Part shown: positions 15,120 through 24,896 of the stretch, in pieces
Position numbering within the stretch: position 1 is the first letter of the stretch
Layout of the letters: each line of letters opens with the position of its first letter
Translations under genes and position numbers: made by a program
NCBI RefSeq assembly: GCF_016734815.1
Contig: NZ_JAERQF010000014.1
Coordinates: 1 to 64,000 of the forward strand
Direction: 5' to 3'
DNA length: 64,000 bases
Source: Hymenobacter rubidus
GTDB lineage: Bacteria > Bacteroidota > Bacteroidia > Cytophagales > Hymenobacteraceae
The notes under the pieces: generated by a model
What the model was told of the DNA's origin: nothing
Seen by the model: the letters and a program-made list of their open reading frames with translations, nothing else
Database searches by the model: none

Positions 15120-17450
15120 TCACCCGCCCACCAGCGTGGACTGTTTATCCAGAATAGTGTTGTCGGGGCCAAGCAGTACAATGATAGCTGGTTGGCCTAT
15201 AGCGTCATCGTCGACATAAAGCGATGCCTTGCCCCCGCCAACTGCTTTTGGAGCATGAACAAGCAGCGTGGAGTTAGCATCCGTCAGGTTCGTGCGCAGG
15301 TCCACGGTGGCTCCTTCGGGCGCATCATCCACCACTACATTACAGCGCAGGTTAGTCCACTTCTGCTGCGCTATTTTGCCAGCCATGGCCGCGGTTGCAG
15401 CTCCAACCTTGCTGATGGTCAGCACGGGCACCAGGCATTCGTGCAGGGAAAGCCCGCCGTGGGCAAACTCGACGTTGGCTTTGAAGAAGGAAATGCCGGG
15501 CGCGTAGGTGATGAATTGCTGTTGATTCCAGCTCCAGGGCAATTGCAGTAGCGAGGAGGTGGCCCCCGCTTTTAGCAGCGCGCAGCGGCCCCAGCGGGTA
15601 TCAACCAAGTCCTTCGATAGCTGCTCTTTGGGCAGCCCATCGGGCAGGAGTAGCCAGCCGTGGTCGGTTACCAGGCGAATGCGAGCGGCTCCGCCTTCCA
15701 AAGCCCGGTCAACTGCTTCGCGCACACGGCGCAGTAGCTCCGGGATGCGGTGCACGATGCCGGCTTGTTCTTCGTGGCCTTTGGTATCCACGTCACCTAT
15801 TTCCTGCCAGTACCGCTGCCCGCTTTTGAGAGCGTTACCCAGGGGTAAAAACGTATACCCAACCTCAGGGAGTGCTCCCCGAAAGTTAACGGCATTCAAC
15901 ACCTTGCCGGAAGCAGCTAGCTGGGGTACAAAATCAGCCACGTTGCTTTGGCGCGATACGATGCCTGCCAGGGGCGACGACCAGGCCTTGGCCGTGGGAG
16001 TAACGCTGGGCAGGGCCGACCACGCCGTGGTAAGCGTTACGTCGTAGCCATCTTTACGCAGCTGCGCCGCAAATTCCTGGGCTACTTCCAGCCGGAACGC
16101 ATCGACGAACAGCACAAAGCCTTCTTCCGGCGGGGTTGGCACGCTGCCGGGCAGTAGTGCGCTGGCATCGGCCCGTAACAATTGCTGAAACCGGTCGGTG
16201 ACTAATTCCAGCCACGGCTTGTAAAACAGGGTGGTGAGGGCGCGAATAGCCGCTTGGTCGGGGCCGGAGGTGACGGCGGCCAGGGCATTACGCATGGCTT
16301 GGTCAGCTTGGTAGCCCTGCGTTTCGTAGTAGTGCCGCAGCGTGGCCAGGTCACTATTGGGGACGGTAGCCGTGGTGGTTTTTACCAGCTGCAGCAGGCG
16401 GGGGAGGGCCTGCGCCAGGGGCGACTGCTGTAAGTCGGCCCACACCCATGCGCGGCGCATGCCGTGGGCGGCTTCCAGCGCGGTGAGCTGGGTAGCGGCG
16501 GCCGGGGGCAATTGCGCGGCCGCCTTCAGCAGCCCTTGCCGCAGGGCCGTTTCCTGCTCCTCGTTTACTTGCGGCCAGCTTTCGGGATTGGGGGCAAACA
16601 TGCCGCCCAAGCCGGCGGGCTGGGCCTGGCGAAGCAGGGCGGGCAGCCCCTGATATTTCTTCGGGGCGTGCGTGTAGTGCTGCCACACGGGCTGCCACAC
16701 GGCTTGCCGGCGCACCCCCAGCTTTTCGGCCACGGCCAGGCGTTGATTGGGGTCGGGAGTGAAGTCGAAGCGCGTTTCGCACAGCGTGCGGAATAAGGCT
16801 TGCCGACCGGGTTCCAGGCTGGCCAGGAAGGCGTCGCCCTCTTCCAGCCACCGCAGCACGCAGGAGGCCTCGTCGGGGAAGAGAGCGGTTAGCACCTGGG
16901 TCGCATCCAGGGTGCCCGCGCCATAGAGGGTTTCGCCATCTTCAAACAGCGTGGGCAGCGCCAGCAGCAAGGTATCCTTGGTAGCGGTGTCGGTGGCCGT
17001 GCGCCGGCCCAAGCCGCTGCCGGGGTTTTGAATGAAGGCGCTGATGGTCCACTCCTTGCCATTCTCCTGGAGCCAGACCACGCCCGTATACTGATACTCG
17101 CGCAGCGGGGCCAGCTGTAGGCCTTGCGGCTCGGGCGAGCGCAAGTCTCGTTTCGAAACCCCCGGCAGGTACAGCACCGGGATAACCTCCGGCCCCCAGT
17201 CGGCCGTGGGCAGCGCCCGCGCCACCATGCACTTGAGCCAGACGGCCGGCCCCTGGCGCAGGGCCGGGTTGTAGTCGCCCAGTACCAGCAGCTCGGGCAG
17301 GGCGGAGCGCAATAGCGGTAGCACGGCTTCCCATTGCCGCTCGGGGTCGAGCCACAGTATCACCTCGGGCGGCACCATGCTGCTGCCGTTGTGCTGGGTG
17401 GCTTCGCGCAGGCTGGCCAGGACTTTATCTTTCAGGGTGAGCTTGGGCAT
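15120..17450 (-). CDS. pglZ: BREX protein PglZ (alkaline phosphatase superfamily)
   Basis: The 776-residue protein contains the PglZ domain: LFVDAFRLEVAQEFAAQL (about residue 447, with the metal-binding Asp) and RLVTDHGWLLLP (about residue 590, Asp-His metal ligands). PglZ is essential in all BREX types and is predicted to hydrolyse a phospho-bond, though its substrate is unknown. It follows pglX by 44 bases and precedes brxL by 13, consistent with one operon. Length is close to the usual 800-900 residues of type I PglZ. Confidence 0.92.
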   Translation of the reverse strand: MPKLTLKDKVLASLREATQHNGSSMVPPEVILWLDPERQWEAVLPLLRSALPELLVLGDYNPALRQGPAVWLKCMVARALPTADWGPEVIPVLYLPGVSKRDLRSPEPQGLQLAPLREYQYTGVVWLQENGKEWTISAFIQNPGSGLGRRTATDTATKDTLLLALPTLFEDGETLYGAGTLDATQVLTALFPDEASCVLRWLEEGDAFLASLEPGRQALFRTLCETRFDFTPDPNQRLAVAEKLGVRRQAVWQPVWQHYTHAPKKYQGLPALLRQAQPAGLGGMFAPNPESWPQVNEEQETALRQGLLKAAAQLPPAAATQLTALEAAHGMRRAWVWADLQQSPLAQALPRLLQLVKTTTATVPNSDLATLRHYYETQGYQADQAMRNALAAVTSGPDQAAIRALTTLFYKPWLELVTDRFQQLLRADASALLPGSVPTPPEEGFVLFVDAFRLEVAQEFAAQLRKDGYDVTLTTAWSALPSVTPTAKAWSSPLAGIVSRQSNVADFVPQLAASGKVLNAVNFRGALPEVGYTFLPLGNALKSGQRYWQEIGDVDTKGHEEQAGIVHRIPELLRRVREAVDRALEGGAARIRLVTDHGWLLLPDGLPKEQLSKDLVDTRWGRCALLKAGATSSLLQLPWSWNQQQFITYAPGISFFKANVEFAHGGLSLHECLVPVLTISKVGAATAAMAGKIAQQKWTNLRCNVVVDDAPEGATVDLRTNLTDANSTLLVHAPKAVGGGKASLYVDDDAIGQPAIIVLLGPDNTILDKQSTLVGG

Positions 17451-17494
17451 GGCATCCGCCGGGGCTATCGGGTGGGGGCTGGAAATTAGGGGGA

Positions 17495-20400
17495 TTAGGC
17501 GGGCTGTTTGGCTTCGGTGGCTTCGCGGGCGGCGCGCTTTTCAGCGAGGGTGAAATGCTGGTCGTTGTCGCGCAGCTCGCCCCAGGAGGCGCTAGCGGGG
17601 TTCTTGCCCCGGTCGATGCCCCACTTGATGCCGGGCCGCCGGCGCAGTACCTCGGCTTCCATAAAGGGGCGGATGTTGAGGCGCACGCCGTCGTTGAGGT
17701 CGGGGTCCCATCCCAGGGGCTGCTGGGCCAGCGGCTTCCAGCGCACGAAGATGTCGTAGGGGCTTTCACCGGCCTGAATGGCTTTGAGCTGGCGGTCGAG
17801 GGCCTGGGCGGCCAGCAGGCGGCCGTCGGCCCCGCTTTCATTGCGCTTCACTTGCTGCTCGCACTGCCGCAGCCAGTCGCCGAGGTAGGTGTAAATGAGC
17901 TTTTGCAGGTTTTCGCGGGTGAGCTGGTGGTAGTTGACAATGGCGCTGAACCCATCGGCGCGGCCGTCCCAGATGTGCCACAGGAAGGGGCGCTGCTGAA
18001 ACAGCTTGCAATGCTGGGCGAAGAACTCCTCGCGCAACCACTTGTCCAGGTTGCCCTTGGCTCCCTCGCGGGCTAGCAGCGTTTCGAGCGTAGTGGTGGT
18101 ATAGGCGTCGCCGTACACGGCTTGTAGGTAGGTGCGCAGGGCCTCGGCAGCGGCCGGCTCGCCATTCACGGCGGGTAGGCACACAATGCCGTCGCCATCG
18201 GTGAGGTGGTCGTGGGCCTGGATGGCGGCCAAGTGGGCGCGGGCCTCGGGGGCTAGCTCCATGTCGGCATCCGTTTCGGCGGGCCAGCGGTAGCCGAGCA
18301 GCCGCGCAAGCGCCACCTGGAGCGGGGCGGTGCTGGGCTCGGGGTGCCCGTGAAACAGCCACTGCGTAGGGTCGTCGCTGTAGGGCAGGGGTAAGCCGTT
18401 GGGATATTGCTCGGCGGCTACTTTTTGCCAGTAGGCTAGGTCAAAGGGGACTTTGGCTAAAGTGGAGTTTGTGACTTTCAGTGATTGGTCTATGACACGA
18501 ACACTTTTGTAGAATAAGTCTGAAGAGCAAAAGCACCAAATAGCAGGCAGATATGCCTTGCTAGTAGGGACTATCATACTAACGTTTGAGTCAAATTTGT
18601 TGCCCAAGTAGAATGAGCAAGACAGGCCACTCATAGCACTTATGGCTACTCCCTTCTTGTTCCAAATATGCTGGCCGCGCAGGTCCATATGCCTATCGGG
18701 TTTTTGAGCCTTTGCAAAAGCACGCAATTTCCCTTTTCCCTCTTCAAAGCGTATAGCTAAGCTAAAGCCATTCCATTCGTTAGCTCCGTTAGAAGTCGTT
18801 TGATACGGCTCCCAGATAGAATTGAGCGAAGTCAATTCCCAGAAGCTTCTAGTAAAAATTGGGTCGTCGCCAGTAGATATTCCCTTAGTTGATTTAGAAT
18901 ATTTATTCAATAATTCAGATTCATCTTGATTATTGAATACTATTCGTGCATCTGGATTTTTAATCTGCTTAGCTTGGTCAATAATATTTAAGTCTCCTTT
19001 GGATAAGCTGTCGCTTTTCTCTTCTGGCGTTTTTAGTTCGGAAGTGTCTAAACCAAAGAAGGTATGTGATTTAGCTGGTTTAGCTTGTGTGAATCCTACT
19101 AAAATTGCCTTTACTACTTCCCCAGTTATTTCGCGAAACGCACCTGGTCCCAAACGAGCAATAAATTGCCAGCTAGTTACTCGTAAAAGCTTTTCGCGAA
19201 TTTTTTTATAGCTAGTTAGCGAGAGCCAGTTTTGTGGTGTTACAGAACAGGATAAGCCATCTGGTTTAGTTAAACGCATCATCCTTTCTAGGAAGACGGT
19301 TGCTAATTCATCTTTTGAATCAGGATAATATTTGCTGCAATAGTCATAAAGTATACGGTCTTGCTTGCCTCGTTTTAAGTAAGGCACATTGGTAATCAGC
19401 AAAGTATATTTCTGTGCCAACAACTTGCCGGCGAGGACTATACCCTGCGCTACTACCCCGCGTTCGGCCTGCTCATCGTCGTGTTTCGCTTGTTCTTGTG
19501 CAACAGCATTTTCTAGCATTGGTCTTAATTCATCAAAGCCCGCTATGTATATGTCTGTTTCTACTGCGGTAGGGTCGATGAGACTACCCAGTTCAGGCGC
19601 TTGCTGAAATAGCTCATAGAGGCGCTTCATGCCGTTACGCAAACGGGTATCGGTGCCCGCCAGGCGTTGCCACTCCTCCACTTTGCCCGTGGGGGCCAGG
19701 CCGCTGCACGCTAGGTTCAACACCGGCAGCGGCCGGTAGCCCCCGCAGAACTTCCAGGCCGTAAGGGCCAGGTTGAAGGCGGCAATCTGGGTGCAGCGGG
19801 CATCCAGCTCCAGGCCGTGTAGGTTGTCGGTCAGCACCCGGTCGGTGGCCTCCTCGGCAGTGAGGTGCTCCTCGTGCATCCGCAGCCGCGCCAGCATGGG
19901 GAAGGCCGCCGCCACAAAATGGCCCGAGCCCATGCAGGGGTCGAGCACCGTGAGCGCGGCCGTGGTGGCGGGCCAGCCCGCGAAGGTGCCGGCGGCCGGC
20001 TGGCCATCGGGCAGGCGGCGTAGGTAGTCGAGGCGCACGGGCGGCTGCTCGCCGGGGTGGCGCGCCACCCACCACGCACCCAGCGTGTTGTCGAGCAGGA
20101 AATGCACCATGTACGGTTCGGTGAAGAGCTGCGTCACGGCCGGCAGCCGGGCCCCGTCAATCTTGTCGCCGCTCGCGTTGATGGCGGCTTTGCGCTCACT
20201 CTGCCAGAACTGGTACACCCAGCCCAGGGCATCGTCGGCGGTGAAGGTGGCTTCTTCCAGCTTTTCCAGCAGGCTTTCCAAGGCAATGCGGTCGTCGGGC
20301 GCGAAAGCTACTTGCAGCAGCGGGTCTTCGGGCCGGAAGATGGCCGGAAGCATCCGCGAGGCGTAGGCCCCCGCAGCCGTCCACTTGTCGGCGTAGCCAT

Positions 20401-20761
20401 CGTCGGGGCCTATCTCGGCCACGTCTTCCAGCGTCACGCTCACCCCGTCGTACATCAGCAGGTGGTTAGCTTCCAGAAAGCGGGCAAACAGCATCCGGTG
20501 CCAGTATTCATAGGCCAGTTCCGTGCTCAGGTGGTCGAGCGGCTGCCGGCCGTCGGCCGCCCGCACATCGCCCAGCAGCCGCCCCTTGGCCCGCAGCCGC
20601 ACCCGCAGCTCGCGCCCCGCTGGGTCGAGGTGCCCAAAGGGCTCGGCCTGGTCTACGGCCAGGGCCGCCAACGCATTGCGGGCGCCCGTTTCAGCCACTT
20701 TGCGGGCTTTGATAACCGTGGTTTCGAGCGTGCCCCGTTGCGGAGCGGTGAGAACTGACAT
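17495..20761 (-). CDS. pglX: BREX adenine-specific methyltransferase PglX
   Basis: A 1088-residue N6-adenine methyltransferase that marks host DNA at an asymmetric site so that BREX spares it. Motif I is LDPCMGSGHF (about residues 271-281) and motif IV is TNVPYLKRG (about residues 452-460, the PglX form of NPPY). The N-terminal helical region and the C-terminal SNWDP-like end (IFVRWKPLAQQPLGWDPDLN) match type I PglX. Between plus-strand positions about 18440 and 19620 the gene becomes markedly AT-rich compared with both flanks; that section covers motif IV and the target-recognition region. It suggests replacement of the specificity part by recombination. A 23-bp palindromic repeat separates it from brxC. 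Confidence 0.93.
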   Translation of the reverse strand: MSVLTAPQRGTLETTVIKARKVAETGARNALAALAVDQAEPFGHLDPAGRELRVRLRAKGRLLGDVRAADGRQPLDHLSTELAYEYWHRMLFARFLEANHLLMYDGVSVTLEDVAEIGPDDGYADKWTAAGAYASRMLPAIFRPEDPLLQVAFAPDDRIALESLLEKLEEATFTADDALGWVYQFWQSERKAAINASGDKIDGARLPAVTQLFTEPYMVHFLLDNTLGAWWVARHPGEQPPVRLDYLRRLPDGQPAAGTFAGWPATTAALTVLDPCMGSGHFVAAAFPMLARLRMHEEHLTAEEATDRVLTDNLHGLELDARCTQIAAFNLALTAWKFCGGYRPLPVLNLACSGLAPTGKVEEWQRLAGTDTRLRNGMKRLYELFQQAPELGSLIDPTAVETDIYIAGFDELRPMLENAVAQEQAKHDDEQAERGVVAQGIVLAGKLLAQKYTLLITNVPYLKRGKQDRILYDYCSKYYPDSKDELATVFLERMMRLTKPDGLSCSVTPQNWLSLTSYKKIREKLLRVTSWQFIARLGPGAFREITGEVVKAILVGFTQAKPAKSHTFFGLDTSELKTPEEKSDSLSKGDLNIIDQAKQIKNPDARIVFNNQDESELLNKYSKSTKGISTGDDPIFTRSFWELTSLNSIWEPYQTTSNGANEWNGFSLAIRFEEGKGKLRAFAKAQKPDRHMDLRGQHIWNKKGVAISAMSGLSCSFYLGNKFDSNVSMIVPTSKAYLPAIWCFCSSDLFYKSVRVIDQSLKVTNSTLAKVPFDLAYWQKVAAEQYPNGLPLPYSDDPTQWLFHGHPEPSTAPLQVALARLLGYRWPAETDADMELAPEARAHLAAIQAHDHLTDGDGIVCLPAVNGEPAAAEALRTYLQAVYGDAYTTTTLETLLAREGAKGNLDKWLREEFFAQHCKLFQQRPFLWHIWDGRADGFSAIVNYHQLTRENLQKLIYTYLGDWLRQCEQQVKRNESGADGRLLAAQALDRQLKAIQAGESPYDIFVRWKPLAQQPLGWDPDLNDGVRLNIRPFMEAEVLRRRPGIKWGIDRGKNPASASWGELRDNDQHFTLAEKRAAREATEAKQPA

Positions 20762-20807
20762 GGGTGGTGGGAAAGGGGTAGTCTGTTTTTTTGAGAGGAT
20801 AAAAGAA

Positions 20808-20862
20808 CGTCCTGCTGAGCTTGCCGAAGCAGCTCAACCGCTTCGACAAGCTCAGCAGGACG
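20808..20862. repeat. REP-like palindromic repeat inside the BREX operon
   Basis: Two 23-base arms (20808-20830 and 20840-20862), identical but for one base when folded, enclose a 9-base loop. The arm CGTCCTGCTGAGCTTG-CGAAGC resembles the short intergenic palindromes scattered in many high-GC genomes, including Bacteroidota. It lies in the 136-base brxC-pglX gap and would form a strong mRNA hairpin without a U-tract, so it may protect or attenuate transcript rather than terminate it. Confidence 0.75.
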
Positions 20863-20897
20863 GGTAAGGAGCTAGGGACGCTGGATTAACGGCTGCG

Positions 20898-23800
20898 CTA
20901 ATTCAGAATCACTGACTCGCCGCTATCCAACATTTCTTCCAGCTCAGCGCGTAGGCCATCAAGGTAATCATCCAGCTCGGGGCGCGAGGTAATGGTGGTG
21001 CGCGGCAGCTTGAAGGTTTTAACCTCGGGCTTTGCCAGTTTCACCGCCGCCTCGTGCACTGCCTGAAACTGCCCTGGCAAGGCCGCCAGCTTGGTATCCC
21101 AGCCTTCCAACGACACTTTTTGCAGGTTGCTGAGCAGGCCGGCGGCATCCAGCGGCGCGAGGGCAGGCTTGGCAAGCAGCTGGTTTTGGCCGAGCAGGTC
21201 GTGCTTTTGCGGCTGGGCCAGCTTGGCAAAATAGGCATCGTCCTGCAATGCAGTCATTCGACTATCATAGTCGGTGATGTAGCGCTGCTTGCGGTCGGTC
21301 AGCAGGGTTTTCAGCTCATCGGCCAGGCGCGCCAACAGCGGGGCCACCAGGTCGGGCTCGTGCAGCAGCAGGCGGTCATCGCGCAGGGCGTCGGCTTCCT
21401 GACGAATGGGCTCGATAACAGCCGAGGCGGGGGCCAGGCGCAGCAGGTCCATTAGCAGCGTCCATTGCGGCAGGCGCAGTTTCGCCGTGGCCGCCTGTTG
21501 CGTCCACTCCGTAAAGTTGGTGCGCAGGGTAGCTTGCTGCTCCAGAATACCCAGTAGCCGCTCATTGCCTTCCCGGCCTTTCAGGTCGTGCAGATGCTGC
21601 ACATTGACTGGGGTAGGCATGGGCGGCTCGGCTCCCGCGCGGCCTGCCAGCTCCTGCAAGGTGCGCAGGTAGTCGCCGGAAATGGCCAGCTCCTGCCCCG
21701 ACTGGCAGCTTAGGCCAGCCGACTGATAAAGCTGGCGCAGCTTTATCCGGTCCTTGGCCTCCACGGAGTGTACTTCCTTGCGGAATTCGGCCGCGCTTAT
21801 CTTGCTCTGGTTAAGGGTCGTTTCCGGCGTGGATATCTGGTCGGTCAGGCGCAGCAGCAGCAATACCGCATCTACAGCATCCTGGTCAAAACCGAAGGGG
21901 CTTTTCATGAAGTACTGCCGGATGGCTTTGCCCGTGTGGGTGCCATTGCCCATGAAGCGCAGAATTTCTACCGCCACGGGGTGGTCTTTCACCTCGCCTT
22001 TCCAGCCCACTTTTTCCAGCGCTTCGGGCGCATTGCCAATGGCTTTGGTCAGGGCCGTGCCCCAGCCCACGTAGTCACCCTTGGCCTTGAACTCCGGGAA
22101 TTGGCGGTCAGCCAAACTACCCAACGCCTCGCGGATATCGGGCAGCACGTCGCCGCTATCTATTTTTTTGCCCCCGGCCAGGTACACGGCAGCCTCTTTG
22201 CAGGCCGTTTCAATCAGCTCCTGTAAGGCCCGCTGGGCGAGGCCCCGCTGGGTTTCCATGCTCCGCCGCGCCTGCTCCGATTCGGGGGAGAGGTTGTGCG
22301 CTTTGCTCTTCAGCGTCAGGTCAGCCGCCAGATACCGCACAATTTCGCGGCGAATGTCCGGGTCACGCTGCTTGGCCACGTACACGTAGGCCAAAGGCAC
22401 GGCGGCGCCTTCGCTGCGTATCTCGTTCAGCAGCAAGGCTTCTCCGTCGCTCCAGCCTTCCCGCACCCATACGTGCAGGCGGCTTTCCGTATTGGGCCGC
22501 GTCGTTAGCTGGTCCCATACTTCAAAGTCGCGCCGCAGCTTAGAGGTGCCGTGCAGAATGTTGATGGCCTTGGTGCGCTCCTTGAAGAAAGCCATTATCC
22601 GCTCCCGCAGCTCCCGCTGAATCTGGTCGCCGCCGGAGTTCGTCAGTTTGGCTTCGTGCTTCTTGAATTCCTGCTGCCATTCGCCCCCTACCTTGGTTTG
22701 CAGGCGATACTCCTGCTCAATGGGCATCAGGTGCTGCTGCGTCACCAGCCGCTGAATAGCGGCTTTTACTTCTTCGCGAAAGTTATCGGAGCCCTGGTTC
22801 AGGTTTTCCAGCAGCAGGTCCGCAATGGTGTTATCATCCGCCTTGATTTTATTGCCCGGCACGTTGTCGGGTAGCAAATCCAGCAGGAATACCACGGCCA
22901 GAATCCGACTTTCCAGCAGGCCGTGCGGCCCTTTGGTTTTTTGCAGCTCAATTAGGTTGTTCGTTTCATTCAGCAGCACTGGGCTCTGCGACATCTGGCC
23001 CTGCTTCTGCCAAAACACGAAGTCAGCGGGCACAATGCTGCCCAATTCCTTCTCCGCTACCAGGTTTACGCCTTCGTTCACGATACGCAGTTGGCTGCGC
23101 AGCTGCCCGTCCATGCCGGCCGTGTCAATGATTTGCAGGATGCGCTTCCAAAATTTGCGCGTCGAGGGCAGCATGGGATAATCAGCACTGAGCAAGTCGC
23201 GCTCGGCCGTACTATAGCTGAAATCGGAGCCGCTCAGGTTGCGCGAAATCTCCCCGAGCCGGTCTTCCATCAGCTTGCCCAGCGGGACTACCGCCGAAGG
23301 CTTCTTGGCCAGCACGGTTTTGCGCGTCACCGTTTCCACATCGGTATCGGAGAGCAGCACGCTCACCGAGAAGCGGTGCGTAAGGGGCAGGAGTTGGGGC
23401 GTATCCGTCAGCGCATTCTGGCCCGTGGCCACCAGCAGGAATTTGCCTTCAAACTCGGCGCACAAGTCCTGCGCCAGGTTCTGAATGTCAATCGTACGGC
23501 TGCTATCCTGTCCGATGAACTGCTGCACCTCATCGAGCACAATGATGGTGCAGGGAATCTTATCACCGAACCTGAGCGGCAGAATTTCCTTCTTAATGGT
23601 GTTAATCAGCTGCTCCCGGCTCAGCGTCTCATTCGGGTTCTGAGGCCGAAAGTTGGTTTCAAACCGGTCCAATACCTGGGCTTCCGAGTCGGCAAAGCTG
23701 GGCAGCAACTCTAGCACTGCGCGGGCCAGGATAGGCGAAACGGACAGGTTTTGTGCTTCTTCTTCCAGCGTAGTTCCCTCGGCTACCAGCTTCGCTACCA

Positions 23801-24329
23801 GCTCATCATGAATCCCTTGCTTGATGCACCAATGGACGAATTTGAACAAGTGCAGCTGAGCCGGCAAACCCAATTTTTTCAGCAGCAAGCTCAGGAAGGA
23901 GTACCTAATGTCTGGCGAAGGAAAGTCTTTCAGCGTACCAATTACGGCTAACTGTCCCTGTACTTTCTGCCGGCGGCCCAGCTCGACAAACAGGTCGTTG
24001 ACGGGCGCAGGTAATGGCTTGATGGTGCGAGCGGTTACGCCGTTGGGAAAGTTGAAGTCCTCCCACAGATAGCCCAACATTTTTACCAGGTGCGACTTGC
24101 CGCTGCCGAAGAAACCGCTCACCCATACGGCGGGCTGCTGCGGCTTATCCAGATGCTTAAGGTAGGTGTCCAGAATACGCTGAAGCCCTCGCTCGTATTC
24201 ACCTTCACACACGAAGGTTTCCAGCTCGTAACGGATAATCTTCAGCTCGTGGGCATTGATATTTACAACCCCGTCATTAAGCAGATTGCTGGATTGAGGC
24301 GTGAGCGTAAATAAGTCGCGGTTTAGCAT
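20898..24329 (-). CDS. brxC: BREX ATPase BrxC
   Basis: The 1143-residue P-loop protein begins MLNRDLFTLTPQSS and has Walker A SGFFGSGKSHL (residues 71-81) and Walker B TIIVLDEVQQFIG, both typical of the BrxC/PglY family (DUF6079). The long remainder is helical with charged coiled segments. BrxC is required for defence and is thought to form a complex with BrxB and PglZ. It starts 21 bases after brxB on the same strand. Length matches the usual 1100-1300 residues. Confidence 0.93.
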   Translation of the reverse strand: MLNRDLFTLTPQSSNLLNDGVVNINAHELKIIRYELETFVCEGEYERGLQRILDTYLKHLDKPQQPAVWVSGFFGSGKSHLVKMLGYLWEDFNFPNGVTARTIKPLPAPVNDLFVELGRRQKVQGQLAVIGTLKDFPSPDIRYSFLSLLLKKLGLPAQLHLFKFVHWCIKQGIHDELVAKLVAEGTTLEEEAQNLSVSPILARAVLELLPSFADSEAQVLDRFETNFRPQNPNETLSREQLINTIKKEILPLRFGDKIPCTIIVLDEVQQFIGQDSSRTIDIQNLAQDLCAEFEGKFLLVATGQNALTDTPQLLPLTHRFSVSVLLSDTDVETVTRKTVLAKKPSAVVPLGKLMEDRLGEISRNLSGSDFSYSTAERDLLSADYPMLPSTRKFWKRILQIIDTAGMDGQLRSQLRIVNEGVNLVAEKELGSIVPADFVFWQKQGQMSQSPVLLNETNNLIELQKTKGPHGLLESRILAVVFLLDLLPDNVPGNKIKADDNTIADLLLENLNQGSDNFREEVKAAIQRLVTQQHLMPIEQEYRLQTKVGGEWQQEFKKHEAKLTNSGGDQIQRELRERIMAFFKERTKAINILHGTSKLRRDFEVWDQLTTRPNTESRLHVWVREGWSDGEALLLNEIRSEGAAVPLAYVYVAKQRDPDIRREIVRYLAADLTLKSKAHNLSPESEQARRSMETQRGLAQRALQELIETACKEAAVYLAGGKKIDSGDVLPDIREALGSLADRQFPEFKAKGDYVGWGTALTKAIGNAPEALEKVGWKGEVKDHPVAVEILRFMGNGTHTGKAIRQYFMKSPFGFDQDAVDAVLLLLRLTDQISTPETTLNQSKISAAEFRKEVHSVEAKDRIKLRQLYQSAGLSCQSGQELAISGDYLRTLQELAGRAGAEPPMPTPVNVQHLHDLKGREGNERLLGILEQQATLRTNFTEWTQQAATAKLRLPQWTLLMDLLRLAPASAVIEPIRQEADALRDDRLLLHEPDLVAPLLARLADELKTLLTDRKQRYITDYDSRMTALQDDAYFAKLAQPQKHDLLGQNQLLAKPALAPLDAAGLLSNLQKVSLEGWDTKLAALPGQFQAVHEAAVKLAKPEVKTFKLPRTTITSRPELDDYLDGLRAELEEMLDSGESVILN

Positions 24330-24350
24330 GAGAAAAAGATAGGGGCTGAA

Positions 24351-24896
24351 TTAGCCGAGAATGGGGCGGGCAAGGTAGTTCCATCCGTCGCGGGCATCCA
24401 GCAGACGGTATTGATTTTGGGTGTATTCTCCAGGAAAAAACACAAGCAGGCGGCCTTTGCAGGTACTGGCCACTGCTTCAAGCACGTCGGCTAGGCGCAC
24501 AAAGCTGAACAACGCACTGGTGTCGCGCACCACCACCAAGGTCTGCTCATCCGGCTGGCCGGCCTCGACGGCGTCGCGCAGGTAGTCAATAGCATACTGC
24601 CGAAACCCTACTTCCAACTGGGTCATGAGGGCATTGGGCTTAGCAAAATAGCTTTCCCGGTACTTGTGCGCAGCCATCCACTGCGGAAAGCAAGGCTTGA
24701 GCGATACGACCAGCCAGCGCTTCCCTGCTTGCTTCGCCGACACTTCAAAATCACCAAAATGCAAGTCTATCTTGCGCTGCTCTGCCGGGTCGTAAACCAG
24801 AAACCACACGCGCTCATGGCCCGACAAGGTATTAGCCCAGGGCTCACGTAGCACCGATTGAAAGGCCAAGAGCAATGATTCAACTTTGGAGGCCAT
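24351..24896 (-). CDS. brxB: BREX protein BrxB (DUF1788)
   Basis: The 181-residue protein begins MASKVESLLLAFQSVLREPW and contains ERVWFLVYDPAEQRKIDLHFGDF, the DUF1788 pattern in which the protein computes on a YDP motif, and ends RLLVFFPGEYTQNQYRLLD, also characteristic. Its enzymatic role is not established; it is a small core component of type I BREX. The start overlaps the end of brxA by 17 bases, showing tight coupling. Confidence 0.9.
   Translation of the reverse strand: MASKVESLLLAFQSVLREPWANTLSGHERVWFLVYDPAEQRKIDLHFGDFEVSAKQAGKRWLVVSLKPCFPQWMAAHKYRESYFAKPNALMTQLEVGFRQYAIDYLRDAVEAGQPDEQTLVVVRDTSALFSFVRLADVLEAVASTCKGRLLVFFPGEYTQNQYRLLDARDGWNYLARPILG

Noticed and set aside
20057..20758. 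233-codon plus-strand frame opposite pglX
   Set aside because: Antisense shadow of the GC-rich N-terminal half of pglX, with His/Gly-rich composition typical of such shadows.
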